From GCA-002726655 sp046582185 (lineage in GTDB: Bacteria; Pseudomonadota; Gammaproteobacteria; Pseudomonadales; Azotimanducaceae), in NCBI GenBank assembly GCA_046582185.1, contig JAYGEX010000018.1, forward strand, positions 62,001-126,000: DNA of 64,000 nt. Direction: 5' to 3'. This document shows, in pieces, positions 23,804 to 31,089 of the stretch. Numbering within the stretch: the first letter of the stretch is position 1; each line of letters begins with the position of its first letter. The translations under genes and the position numbers were made by a program. The notes beneath the pieces are model-generated. The model searched no databases, was not told the origin of the DNA, and saw nothing but the letters and a program-made list of their open reading frames with translations.

Positions 23804-25429
23804 TTATTCATCGCCGCCCGAGACTTCCAACGTCTGATAAGCACTGAGGTGAACCAGAGACGGCTTGTAGTCAATTTTTTCTGCTCGATGCGATTGTTCT
23901 GAGGGGCCTGTAACATTTAGAACGCCAAAGTCAGATATGTCGCCCTGTACCGTCGCCGTATATTCTTCCGCGGTCAGCTGAATGATCTGCATACTATCGC
24001 GTTCCGCGATGGTGACGACACCGCCGACCAGATCAATGCCACCGAAGGCATTATTAGATAAAGCTAGATCAATATCAGCAGCGCCATTGGCCGCGATAAT
24101 TTCAGCATTGCCCTGGACTGTGATGAGAGCGTTAGCCTCACTCACAATGTTGCCCGCTGTTGTTAAGCTGAGGGACGTTCCACTAATGTCCCCAAGACTT
24201 ATACCGTCCAACCTCAGGTCAACAAGCGAAATATCCGTCCCGTTTAGCCTGGTCATATTCAGTTGTATTAAATCAGTCGCATCATTGCCAAGCGTGATAC
24301 TTCCACCGGCGCTAAATTCTGCGACACCGCTTACAACGATTAACGCGGACCCCGTATCATCTATTGAACCCCTTGTGTTCAGGATGAGCGAATCAACATC
24401 AACCAGATCGAGAACAGTATCATTCGCTTCCGTGATAACAGCGACGCCACTACTGGACAAATTCAGACTGCCAAATACGTTACCGGCACTGTCCAGGGTT
24501 ATTCCAGCCGCCGTACCACTTGAGTCAAAGGTACCTGCTCCGCTCACTTCAAGCGTATCGGTATCTGTAATTGTTCCGTTGACGGCAGTAATACTCAGGT
24601 CACCATCGACCATGCCCTCAATCTTCGTGGACTGTTCATTAATAATAGCAACGTTATCATTCACATCTAATACAATCTTAACCGCAGCGCCAATGTTCGC
24701 CGACAAAGTACTTTGAATATCCAGTATCAGATCACCACCGATAGTACCGAGAAGATTTAAGGCATTATCACTCGTAATCTGAACGTCATTAACCGTCAGC
24801 CCGCCCTGGGCATTGATATTACTGAAGGTGATATCCGAAGCTGTCAGGAAAGTGCCACCACCGATACTAATAGCGCTATTTTCCAGCTGGCTTATAAAGT
24901 TGGTGGCAACTATGTTCAGCTCGCCTGTTATGTCAACATTGCCAACGGTCGTTGAGCCGGAGCTGGTCACCGTCAGATCTGTCAGACCGCTGGCAAATTC
25001 TCCGGCATTAGCGCCAAAGACATCATTAAAGACAACCTGCCCAGCACCTGCAGTTATTTCCAGGCTCTCATCCTCACCAGCGATGACCCCTGTGGTTTTG
25101 CCAACGACGGTGAAATCACCACCCATAGTCGCAATCTGAATGTCTTGATTTTCCGCAATAGTCAGATCACCGCCAATGGTTATATCGGCAAGTACAGTAT
25201 TGACATTTGACGACAGGGTAACGTTACCTGAGATGGTCAGGCCGCCGCCGGAGAACAGATCATCGTTGCTAATGGTGAACTCGCCGCTATTGATGATAGC
25301 TACAGCGCCGCTAACATTTAGACCTTGCTGCGCATCAATTGTGCTGCCATCAATGACAAGCGCGAGGATGGTCGCGGAAATAGTCTCAGCGAGAATTTCA
25401 GAGATAGTTTCGCTCTGTGGAAGAAGGCC
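23804..25429 (-). pseudogene. 5'-truncated beta-helical adhesin (filamentous-haemagglutinin-like) fragment
   Basis: An open frame of 541 codons rich in Gly, Ser, Thr, Asp and Asn, with repeated strand-like units such as GGDLTIAEN, TVGNVDITGELNIVA, GTITDTDTLEVSGAGTF and VFGSLNLSSSGVAVI. This is the beta-helix character of large secreted adhesins. The frame is open upstream to a stop at 25432..25430, but the only usable start is an ATG at 25126. The same repeat pattern continues above that ATG, so the 5' end, including any signal and TPS domain, seems lost. It ends TLEVSGGDE. Upstream it abuts the SPOR gene on the other strand. No secretion partner is nearby. Confidence 0.7.
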
Positions 25430-25819
25430 CTATTGGCAATTGCCGTAACCATAGCCTTCGCCTATTTCGCCTGGCCTACCATAAAAGGCTCTCCAGGGAA
25501 ATTAACAAAGCCAGAGCAATTTAATGCAGAACAGGATGACAAGGTACTCACCGCCAGGCAGTTCCCATCTATCGATCTGCCCAAGAGCGGCGCCGTTATT
25601 CAGGTCGGCATATACAGACAGTTAAGCGGCGCAGAGGAAAAGCAGACCCTGCTAACCACGCTAGGGCTTAATGCCCATATTCAGAAACGAGAGACCGAAC
25701 AAGGCATCTATTATTCTGTTTTGTTTGGACCTCTACCACCAGAAGCTCACGATTCCATCATCGCGACCCTCACTTCCAACAATCTTACGTTCTTTCATAG
25801 GCCTTCCCGCAGGTCTTAG
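25325..25819 (+). CDS. SPOR-domain single-pass membrane protein (start uncertain)
   Basis: Up to 164 residues. One hydrophobic segment (ALLAIAVTIAFAYFAWPTI, about residues 35-53), then a linker and a C-terminal SPOR-like fold: VIQVGIYRQLSGAEEKQTLLTTLGL and GIYYSVLFGPLPPEAHDSII. SPOR domains bind denuded peptidoglycan at the division site. No ATG start exists. The widest frame starts at a TTG (25325) inside the antisense adhesin fragment. A TTG at 25433 has AGAAGG five bases upstream and would give about 128 residues beginning at the membrane helix. The native start may have been lost at the junction. Confidence 0.6.
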   Translation: MLRINCAAINDKREDGRGNSLSENFRDSFALWKKALLAIAVTIAFAYFAWPTIKGSPGKLTKPEQFNAEQDDKVLTARQFPSIDLPKSGAVIQVGIYRQLSGAEEKQTLLTTLGLNAHIQKRETEQGIYYSVLFGPLPPEAHDSIIATLTSNNLTFFHRPSRRS

Positions 25820-25945
25820 TATCACCAGAGCTAAATGCAACAAGGGTGATATTAAGGCGGAGGGTATGTATCCTTCCGCGGAACCCTTATCTATAATGGC
25901 ATGCACACCAACAACACAGCTTTGCAGAGAAAGGTCTCTTGCTAC

Positions 25946-27016
25946 ATGGAAAGTGAAGATCTAGAATAAATTAAAAAACTCAGTCCCTTCGACATTATGA
26001 ACGAAGAAGAGTTTACCGAAACCGTCGCAAAGGCTCAGCTAGCCTGGATCGCTAAAGGAAAAATGATCTTTAAGCAAGCTGACAAAGATTCCAAAGTCTA
26101 TTGGCTTGTAGCTGGCAGCCTGGACCTTCTGGATGAGAAGTTCGAAGCAAGAAATTTCAAATCTGACGATGAAAATGCCAAGAATCCGATTGATAATGAA
26201 TCGCCTCATCGATTTACCGCAGTAACAACGGGAAAATCTCGGATTCTGACAATAGAGCGCTAAGATCTAGGTATGTTTAATGGCGATACACAATCCGGAT
26301 CTCTGGATATTGTCCTGAAGGAGGAAGGCATAGACTGGATGTCGACGCTTCTGAGCTCACCTTTGTTCGAGTTTATTCCTCCTGCAAACATACAAAGCTT
26401 GTTTGGGAAATTCGAAGAACTTCCCGTAGAACGTGGCAGTGCCATCATTACCCAGGGCGACAAAGGCGACTATTTTTATGTAATACAAGCCGGCCGAGCA
26501 AAGGTCGAACGAACCGTAGGAGACAAAACCACAGTACTCGCTGAACTCAAGGCCGGTGACAACTTCGGGCAGGATGCATTGGTCAGTGATGCGCCGCGTA
26601 ATGCCACTGTAACAATGACCACCAATGGCAATCTAATGCGTCTATCAGAACCAGACTTTGAGAGTTTGCTGATGAAGCCCGTCCTGGAAACGATCACCAT
26701 GGAAGAAACCCGCGAGATGATAAAGCAGGGTGATCCAAAGACTTACATCATTGATGTACGCAGCCAGAAGGAAGCCGAAGAAGACAAGATCCACGGCAGT
26801 CTGAATGTTCCCTTTCTGCTACTTCGCAAGAACGCTCCAAAGCTTAAACAAGAAGGTATTTACGTCATGGCAGATGAAGGTGGTAAACGTGCAGAGCTCG
26901 GCGCCTACATTCTAAATGAGAAAGGCTTCACGGCTTATGTCCTGGTACGAAGCTCCGATTGGCTATTGCCAGCCTTATATTTATGCAAACATAAACCAGC
27001 GAGGATTTTAAAATGA
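25946..27016 (+). pseudogene. Cyclic-nucleotide-binding/rhodanese protein gene with two in-frame TAA codons
   Basis: Read in one frame, this locus encodes 356 codons of a family with two cNMP-binding domains and a C-terminal rhodanese-like domain. The order is MESEDLE, stop (25967-25969), IKKLSPFDIMNEEEF, first cNMP domain (VYWLVAGSLDLLDEKFEA, PHRFTAVTTGKSRILTIER), stop (26261-26263), then WMSTLLSSPLFEFIPPANIQ, second cNMP domain (ITQGDKGDYFYVIQAGRAKVER, PRNATVTM) and rhodanese (TYIIDVRSQKEAEED, GGKRAELGAYILNEKGFTAYVL). There is no frameshift. Internal ATGs at 25997 and 26273 could restart translation. The 3' end overlaps hinT by ATGA. The rhodanese domain lacks the catalytic Cys (MADEGGKR). 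Confidence 0.75.
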
Positions 27017-27357
27017 GTGACGGCTGTCTTTTTTGTAAAATCGCGAGTAAAGATATTCCCTCCGATGTCGTTTATGAAGACGACAAGGTGCTGGCATTCA
27101 GAGATATCAACCCACAGGCTCCGCTACATATACTGATAATCCCCAGGCAGCATATTAGCACGACCAACGACGCCAGCTCAGAAGATCAGGAACTCTTGGG
27201 TTATATGATACTAACAGCGGCCAAGATCGCAAAAGAACACAAGGTTGATGTTGCAGGCTATCGTCTAATTATGAACTGCAACGAACAGGGCGGCCAAACC
27301 GTATACCATATCCACCTTCATATTCTAGCCGGCAGGCAACTCACCGGCCTCGGCTAA
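27013..27357 (+). CDS. hinT: HIT-family purine nucleoside phosphoramidase (HinT-like)
   Basis: A 114-residue histidine-triad protein. It begins DGCLFCKIASKDIPSDVVYEDDKVLAFRDINPQAP and ends with the catalytic triad VYHIHLHILAGRQL (HxHxH). HinT enzymes hydrolyse AMP-lysine and other phosphoramidates. Its ATG overlaps the stop of the preceding cNMP/rhodanese gene (ATGA), which suggests translational coupling. coq7 follows 15 bp later. The same HIT-coq7-speD-crp neighbourhood is known in Pseudomonas. Confidence 0.95.
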   Translation: MSDGCLFCKIASKDIPSDVVYEDDKVLAFRDINPQAPLHILIIPRQHISTTNDASSEDQELLGYMILTAAKIAKEHKVDVAGYRLIMNCNEQGGQTVYHIHLHILAGRQLTGLG

Positions 27358-27372
27358 GCGCTATCTTTCCCT

Positions 27373-28005
27373 ATGCTCACACCAGTAGACAAATTAATTA
27401 CCCATATAGACAGCTTTGTTAGAACTATTAGTGGTTCTGTGGGGTTACGGGATCGTCGCTCCCCGGGGGAAGATGCTCCTCATCAGGAACTTACCGCCGA
27501 AGAGACTGAATATTCTGCACGTCTGATGCGTATTAATCACACCGGCGAGGTATGCGCGCAAGCACTCTATCACGGCCAGGCACTCACCGCCCGGAATGAC
27601 AGAACCAGTGGTGTAATGCAACAAGCCGCCGATGAAGAAGCAGACCATCTGGCATGGTGCGAGAAACGAATTTCACAACTGGACTCACATGTTAGCTATT
27701 TAAATCCTATTTGGTACGCAGCTTCATTTTCAATGGGAGCACTCACAGGGCTGTTGGGTGACAAGATCAATCTTGGCTTCGTTGCTGCGACAGAAGAAGA
27801 GGTATGCAAACACCTTGATGAACATTTGGAAAAAATTTCACCTCGCGATGAAGCATCGCGCTTAATCCTTAGCCAGATGCTAAAGGACGAGAAAAAACAT
27901 GCGGACACTGCCAAGGCCCACGGCGGTTCAGATTTTCCGCGACCGGTAAAGATGCTGATGCGACAAGTCTCCAGAGTAATGACAAAGTCTACCTACTGGA
28001 TTTAG
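27373..28005 (+). CDS. coq7: 2-polyprenyl-3-methyl-6-methoxy-1,4-benzoquinone monooxygenase (Coq7)
   Basis: Di-iron hydroxylase of ubiquinone biosynthesis acting on demethoxyubiquinone. At 210 residues, it shows the di-iron ligands in RINHTGEVCAQALYHGQ (Glu), DEEADHLAWC (ExxH), AATEEEVCKHLDEH and MLKDEKKHADTA (ExxH). A membrane-associating hydrophobic stretch (WYAASFSMGALTGLLGD) lies between. It ends 15 bp from a dispersed element that carries a strong hairpin and separates coq7 from convergent speD. Confidence 0.97.
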   Translation: MLTPVDKLITHIDSFVRTISGSVGLRDRRSPGEDAPHQELTAEETEYSARLMRINHTGEVCAQALYHGQALTARNDRTSGVMQQAADEEADHLAWCEKRISQLDSHVSYLNPIWYAASFSMGALTGLLGDKINLGFVAATEEEVCKHLDEHLEKISPRDEASRLILSQMLKDEKKHADTAKAHGGSDFPRPVKMLMRQVSRVMTKSTYWI

Positions 28006-28010
28006 TGACT

Positions 28011-28100
28011 TACTAGTTCTTGTCCTGATTCTAAGACCTCCGGTGCCACTTCCCTTTGAAGCAGCACCGGAGGTTCTCATTTTTGGACGAGCATTAGCTA
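28011..28100. repeat. Dispersed inverted-repeat element, short copy between coq7 and speD
   Basis: Left end TACTAGTTCTTGTCC and right end GGACGAGCATTAGCTA are imperfect inverted repeats. The right half aligns with the full-length copies (CACTT-CC-GAAGCAGCACCGGAGG). At ~90 bp it is shorter than the others, and its centre is a strong hairpin. The speD stop codon (28094-28096) lies within the right end. Confidence 0.7.
28036..28085. terminator. Bidirectional terminator-like hairpin coq7/speD
   Basis: ACCTCCGGTGC (28036-28046) pairs with GCACCGGAGGT (28064-28074) around a 17-nt loop. On the plus strand it is followed by TCTCATTTTT. It stands between the convergent genes coq7 and speD. Confidence 0.65.
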
Positions 28101-28795
28101 TTTCTGTTGGACCCCAGAGGCAACAACCTCGCCCATTCATCAAGTTTGGCAGTACTCAGGTCATTCGCTTGCAGCACAACAAAAGATCCCACAGCAGAGG
28201 TTTGTTCAACAAGAAGTGCATATCGATCCAGGGTGATTCCTTCAGCATTTTCATTGCTGGCCAGCTCGAGCTGACCACTGCAGTTCCGCTTGAAGCCGCG
28301 GACTTTCATGTCGAGCATCAGCATATCAAAATCGAATTCTTGAACCAGACGCTCCAGCAAAGCAGCCTTTGGTAAATCACCGCAAGTCGATAGCTCCAGT
28401 TCAAACCTGAAGCTACGCCATGGGGAAGCTTCATCTTTTTCAAAATATGTATGTGCTGCCAGATGGCTTTTATCAAGGTGCAGCAGTGTTGCGTCGCCTT
28501 GGCCAATTATCTCCTGCGTAACCTCTTCTTGTTCTATCTCTGGCTGTCCGGCCTCGGCTTGCCCAATCAGAAGCGCAGCGCTAGCGCCAAGCGGCTCGTA
28601 CCCTGTGCTCGATATACCAAGTACTTTCGCATCGAGCAGCACAGCAATATCCTGCAGCAAAGTTTCGATTCTGCTCGCACTGAACCGTGCATTGATAGAC
28701 GAAAAACCATCAATTACATCTTCAGATTCAAGAACCAGCAAACACGCATTCACCGCTAATGTATGGGTCGTACTATTCAACAGCTGATTCCGCAT
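28094..28795 (-). CDS. speD: S-adenosylmethionine decarboxylase proenzyme
   Basis: Makes decarboxylated SAM for spermidine synthesis. The 233-residue product aligns by eye with the E. coli enzyme: SRIETLLQDIAVLLDAKVL, GYEPLGASAALLI, then HLDKSHLAAHTYFE, where the chain is cut between Lys and Ser to form the pyruvoyl group. Next are FRFELELSTCGDLPKAALLERL and LDMKVRGFKRN. It is about 30 residues shorter than E. coli SpeD at the C-terminus. The ATG at 28795 (GAGATCAAAG upstream) is preferred to a TTG four codons earlier. It overlaps the 3' end of the yhfA-like gene, so the two are probably coupled. Confidence 0.88.
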   Translation of the reverse strand: MRNQLLNSTTHTLAVNACLLVLESEDVIDGFSSINARFSASRIETLLQDIAVLLDAKVLGISSTGYEPLGASAALLIGQAEAGQPEIEQEEVTQEIIGQGDATLLHLDKSHLAAHTYFEKDEASPWRSFRFELELSTCGDLPKAALLERLVQEFDFDMLMLDMKVRGFKRNCSGQLELASNENAEGITLDRYALLVEQTSAVGSFVVLQANDLSTAKLDEWARLLPLGSNRNS

Positions 28796-29207
28796 CTTTG
28801 ATCTCAAAATCGTGAGACATCTCTACGCCTCCACGCCCCAACATAATTGAAGCCGAGCAATATTTCTCGGCAGACAAGCTGACAGCACGTGCCACCTGGG
28901 ATTTTTTTAGTCGGGAGCCCGAGACCACGAAGTGGATATGAATCTTGGTGAACACACTGGGAATATCGTCCGCACGCTCCGCCGTTAAATGCGCAACACA
29001 ATCAGTCACTTGTTGACGAGACTTTTTCAAAATCGTCATCACATCGAAGCTCGTACAGCCACCCACACCCATTAGGATAAGTTCCATGGGCCTGACGCCC
29101 ATATTCCGGCCTCCTGAATCTGGCGGACCGTCGATAACGACGGAATGTCCACTACCGGACTCCGCGACAAACATCGCATCATCAACCCATCTTATAATTG
29201 CGTCCAT
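28773..29207 (-). CDS. OsmC-family protein, YhfA-like
   Basis: A 144-residue OsmC-fold protein closest to E. coli YhfA. It begins MDAIIRWVDDAMFVAESGSGH, followed by RPMELILMGVGGCTSFDVMTIL (first redox Cys) and AVSLSAEKYCSASIML (second Cys). OsmC proteins reduce organic hydroperoxides, but YhfA itself has no established function. The internal ATG at 29207 is chosen because family members start there; the frame extends 19 codons further. It is divergent from crp, as in enteric bacteria and Pseudomonas, with a tandem pair of dispersed repeats in between. Confidence 0.88.
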   Translation of the reverse strand: MDAIIRWVDDAMFVAESGSGHSVVIDGPPDSGGRNMGVRPMELILMGVGGCTSFDVMTILKKSRQQVTDCVAHLTAERADDIPSVFTKIHIHFVVSGSRLKKSQVARAVSLSAEKYCSASIMLGRGGVEMSHDFEIKDAESAVE

Positions 29208-29268
29208 AACTCTACCTATATTCGTATAGCGCATATGGTATAGGGTTCGATTTCCATCCACCACTCCC

Positions 29269-29397
29269 TAATTAGTTCCCGTCCATAAATAGCCAAATTA
29301 GAACAATATATGCAAAATTCTAGATCCGTTAGCTATATAAAACAATCACTTACCAGGGAAGTAACACCGGCGGTTTCTATTTCTGGACGAGCCTTAA
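29269..29397 (+). repeat. Dispersed inverted-repeat element, copy 1 (tandem pair B)
   Basis: Left end TAATTAGTTCCCGTCCATAA and right end TTCTGGACGAGCCTTAATTA are imperfect inverted repeats of about 24 bp. The inner block CACTTACCAGGGAAGTAA is itself a near-palindrome. The right ~70 bp is nearly identical to the copy at 60.0 kb, including the string CCGTTAGCTATATAAAA. Confidence 0.8.
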
Positions 29398-29522
29398 TTA
29401 GTTCTTGTCCATAAGGCGCTGATTTTCAACAAATGGGTCAGAATCTGGATATTGTTAGTCATAGAAAGCCATCACTTACGAAGGAAGTAATCGCGCGGTC
29501 TTAGAATCCGACAAGAATTAGT
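29398..29522 (+). repeat. Dispersed inverted-repeat element, copy 2 (tandem pair B)
   Basis: Follows the previous copy head to tail, sharing a TTAATTAG junction. Left end TTAGTTCTTGTCCATAAG, inner block ATCACTTACGAAGGAAGTAA, right end CCGACAAGAATTAG. The pair fills most of the yhfA/crp divergent region. Confidence 0.78.
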
Positions 29523-29632
29523 TGCTTTTCGTCGCGCTTTCGTCGCACATAGCCGCAGTTCGTTTAATAACGGTTGTTTTCACAAGGTGCGGGACGTAAT
29601 CTTATCCGCATAATACTGGTGACAGATGCAAT

Positions 29633-30268
29633 ATGGTTAGCTTGACACTATCTTCACCCGGCATAACCAATATGGACGGGTTTCTCGTCGCCGCGCACAG
29701 GAGGAAATATCCGCGTGGCAGTACTATAATTTTCGCCGGTGAAGAGAGTGATTCGATTTTCTACATCATCAAGGGTTCTGTCACCGTACTCATCGAGGAC
29801 GATACCGGTCGTGAAATAATCGTTGCCTATTTAAATGAAGGTGATTTCATGGGCGAAATGGCAATGTTTGGGCAAGGGAAACGCACTGCCTGGGTGAAGG
29901 CAAAAACAGAATGCGAAGTCGCAGAACTAGGCGCCAAGAAATTTGTAGAACTAAGCCAGCAAGATGCCGGTATGTTATTCAAATTAACGACCCAATTAGC
30001 AGATCAACTCACCAAGACAACTCAAAAGGTGGGTAATCTCGCCTTTCTTGATGTTACCGGACGGGTCGCCAGAACACTGCTCGACCTGAGCAAGGAGCCA
30101 GATGCAATGACCCATCCGGACGGCATGCAGATCAAGATTACGCGTCAGGAAATTGGCCGCATAGTGAGCTGTTCAAGAGAAATGGTGGGGCGTGTATTAA
30201 AGACACTCGAGGATCAGGGGCTGGTTAGGGTAAAGGGAAAGACCATGGTGGTCTACGGAACCCGGTAG
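29633..30268 (+). CDS. crp: cAMP-activated global regulator Crp/Vfr
   Basis: CRP-family transcription factor of 211 residues. N-terminal cNMP domain: YPRGSTIIFAGEESDSIFYIIKGSVTVLIED, with the phosphate cassette GEMAMFGQGKRTAWVKAKT (Arg and Ser/Thr contacts to cAMP). The dimerisation helix is KTTQKVGNLAFLDVTGRVARTLLDL. The C-terminal HTH RQEIGRIVSCSREMVGRVLKTLEDQGLV is close to E. coli CRP, so it should read TGTGA-N6-TCACA sites. It is divergent from yhfA and convergent with trpC. A candidate site lies at 11901-11916. Confidence 0.97.
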   Translation: MVSLTLSSPGITNMDGFLVAAHRRKYPRGSTIIFAGEESDSIFYIIKGSVTVLIEDDTGREIIVAYLNEGDFMGEMAMFGQGKRTAWVKAKTECEVAELGAKKFVELSQQDAGMLFKLTTQLADQLTKTTQKVGNLAFLDVTGRVARTLLDLSKEPDAMTHPDGMQIKITRQEIGRIVSCSREMVGRVLKTLEDQGLVRVKGKTMVVYGTR

Positions 30269-30285
30269 TCAAACGTCAAAGCTCT

Positions 30286-30300
30286 GGACAAGAACTAACT
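30286..30300 (-). repeat. Solo end of the dispersed element at the trpC stop
   Basis: GGACAAGAACTAACT matches the right end of the dispersed element, with no recognisable rest of the copy. The trpC stop codon (30295-30297) is inside it. It lies in the short gap between convergent crp and trpC. Confidence 0.55.
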
Positions 30301-31086
30301 AAAGAGCGCCTTCAATTTTTCGCCTGGATCACTTTCCCGCATAAACGACTCGCCTACCAGGAATCCATAAATATTGTTCTCAACCATCAGTTGAACATCC
30401 TGCCGGGTGTGAATCCCGCTCTCGGTGATCACCAGAGCCTTGCCAGGCACCTTATCCAACAAACTCAAGCTTGTTTTCAGATCAACTTCAAATGTTCTTA
30501 AGTTTCGATTGTTTATCCCAAGCAGTCGCGGCGACAGTGCTAAAGCAAGCTCCATCTCCTCACCATCATGAACCTCCACCAGCACGTCCATTTCGAGGCT
30601 CACCGCGAGTTCATGCAATTCTCTCAATTTCTCAATATCCAGAATGCTGACAATCAGTAAAATACAGTCTGCACCTAGCTTGCGGGCCTCAAATACCTGA
30701 TATGCATCAACGATAAAATCTTTTCGTAATACCGGTAAGGCGACTGCCTGACGGGCGTCAATGAGAAAGCTGTCTGCACCCATAAAAAATCGTCGGTCCG
30801 TTAATATCGACAGGCAACTCGCACCTGCGGCCTCGTAGCTTTGCGCAATCGATACGGGATCGAAGTCTTTTCTGATAATGCCTTTCGAAGGAGATGCCTT
30901 TTTAATTTCCGCAATCACTGCTGTCTGCTGGTGATCAATTCTAGATTTAAGTGCGCCATAAAAGTCGCGAGTTTCCGGAACCGCCGCGTTCTTTAAGGAC
31001 GCTTCGGATATCTCTGATTTTCTCGCTTCAATCTCCCGCCACTTTTCCTCGACAATTTCCTTCAATATGTCTGGTGCATTGCCCAC
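30295..31086 (-). CDS. trpC: Indole-3-glycerol phosphate synthase
   Basis: Tryptophan-pathway enzyme that cyclises CdRP to indole-3-glycerol phosphate. It is monofunctional, with no PRAI domain, at 263 residues. TIM-barrel motifs visible: VIAEIKKASPSKGIIR (catalytic Lys and Glu), ADSFLIDARQAVALPVLRKDFIVD, LLGINNRNLRTFEVDL and VITESGIHTRQD. It lies three bases downstream of trpD. The last codons and stop fall in an end of the dispersed repeat (LFS then TAG). The trpG-trpD-trpC-crp order is that of Pseudomonas. Confidence 0.97.
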   Translation of the reverse strand: MGNAPDILKEIVEEKWREIEARKSEISEASLKNAAVPETRDFYGALKSRIDHQQTAVIAEIKKASPSKGIIRKDFDPVSIAQSYEAAGASCLSILTDRRFFMGADSFLIDARQAVALPVLRKDFIVDAYQVFEARKLGADCILLIVSILDIEKLRELHELAVSLEMDVLVEVHDGEEMELALALSPRLLGINNRNLRTFEVDLKTSLSLLDKVPGKALVITESGIHTRQDVQLMVENNIYGFLVGESFMRESDPGEKLKALFS

Positions 31087-31089
31087 GAC

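Noticed and set aside
23982..24716. 244-codon plus-strand frame opposite the adhesin fragment
   Set aside because: Low-complexity mirror of the Ser/Thr/Asp-rich adhesin frame; no start signal. The minus-strand frame has the repeat structure.
25946..27016. Stop-codon reassignment (TAA as sense) to explain the broken cNMP/rhodanese gene
   Set aside because: TAA ends many intact genes here, for example tsaD, hppA and lptD, so TAA is a true stop in this genome.
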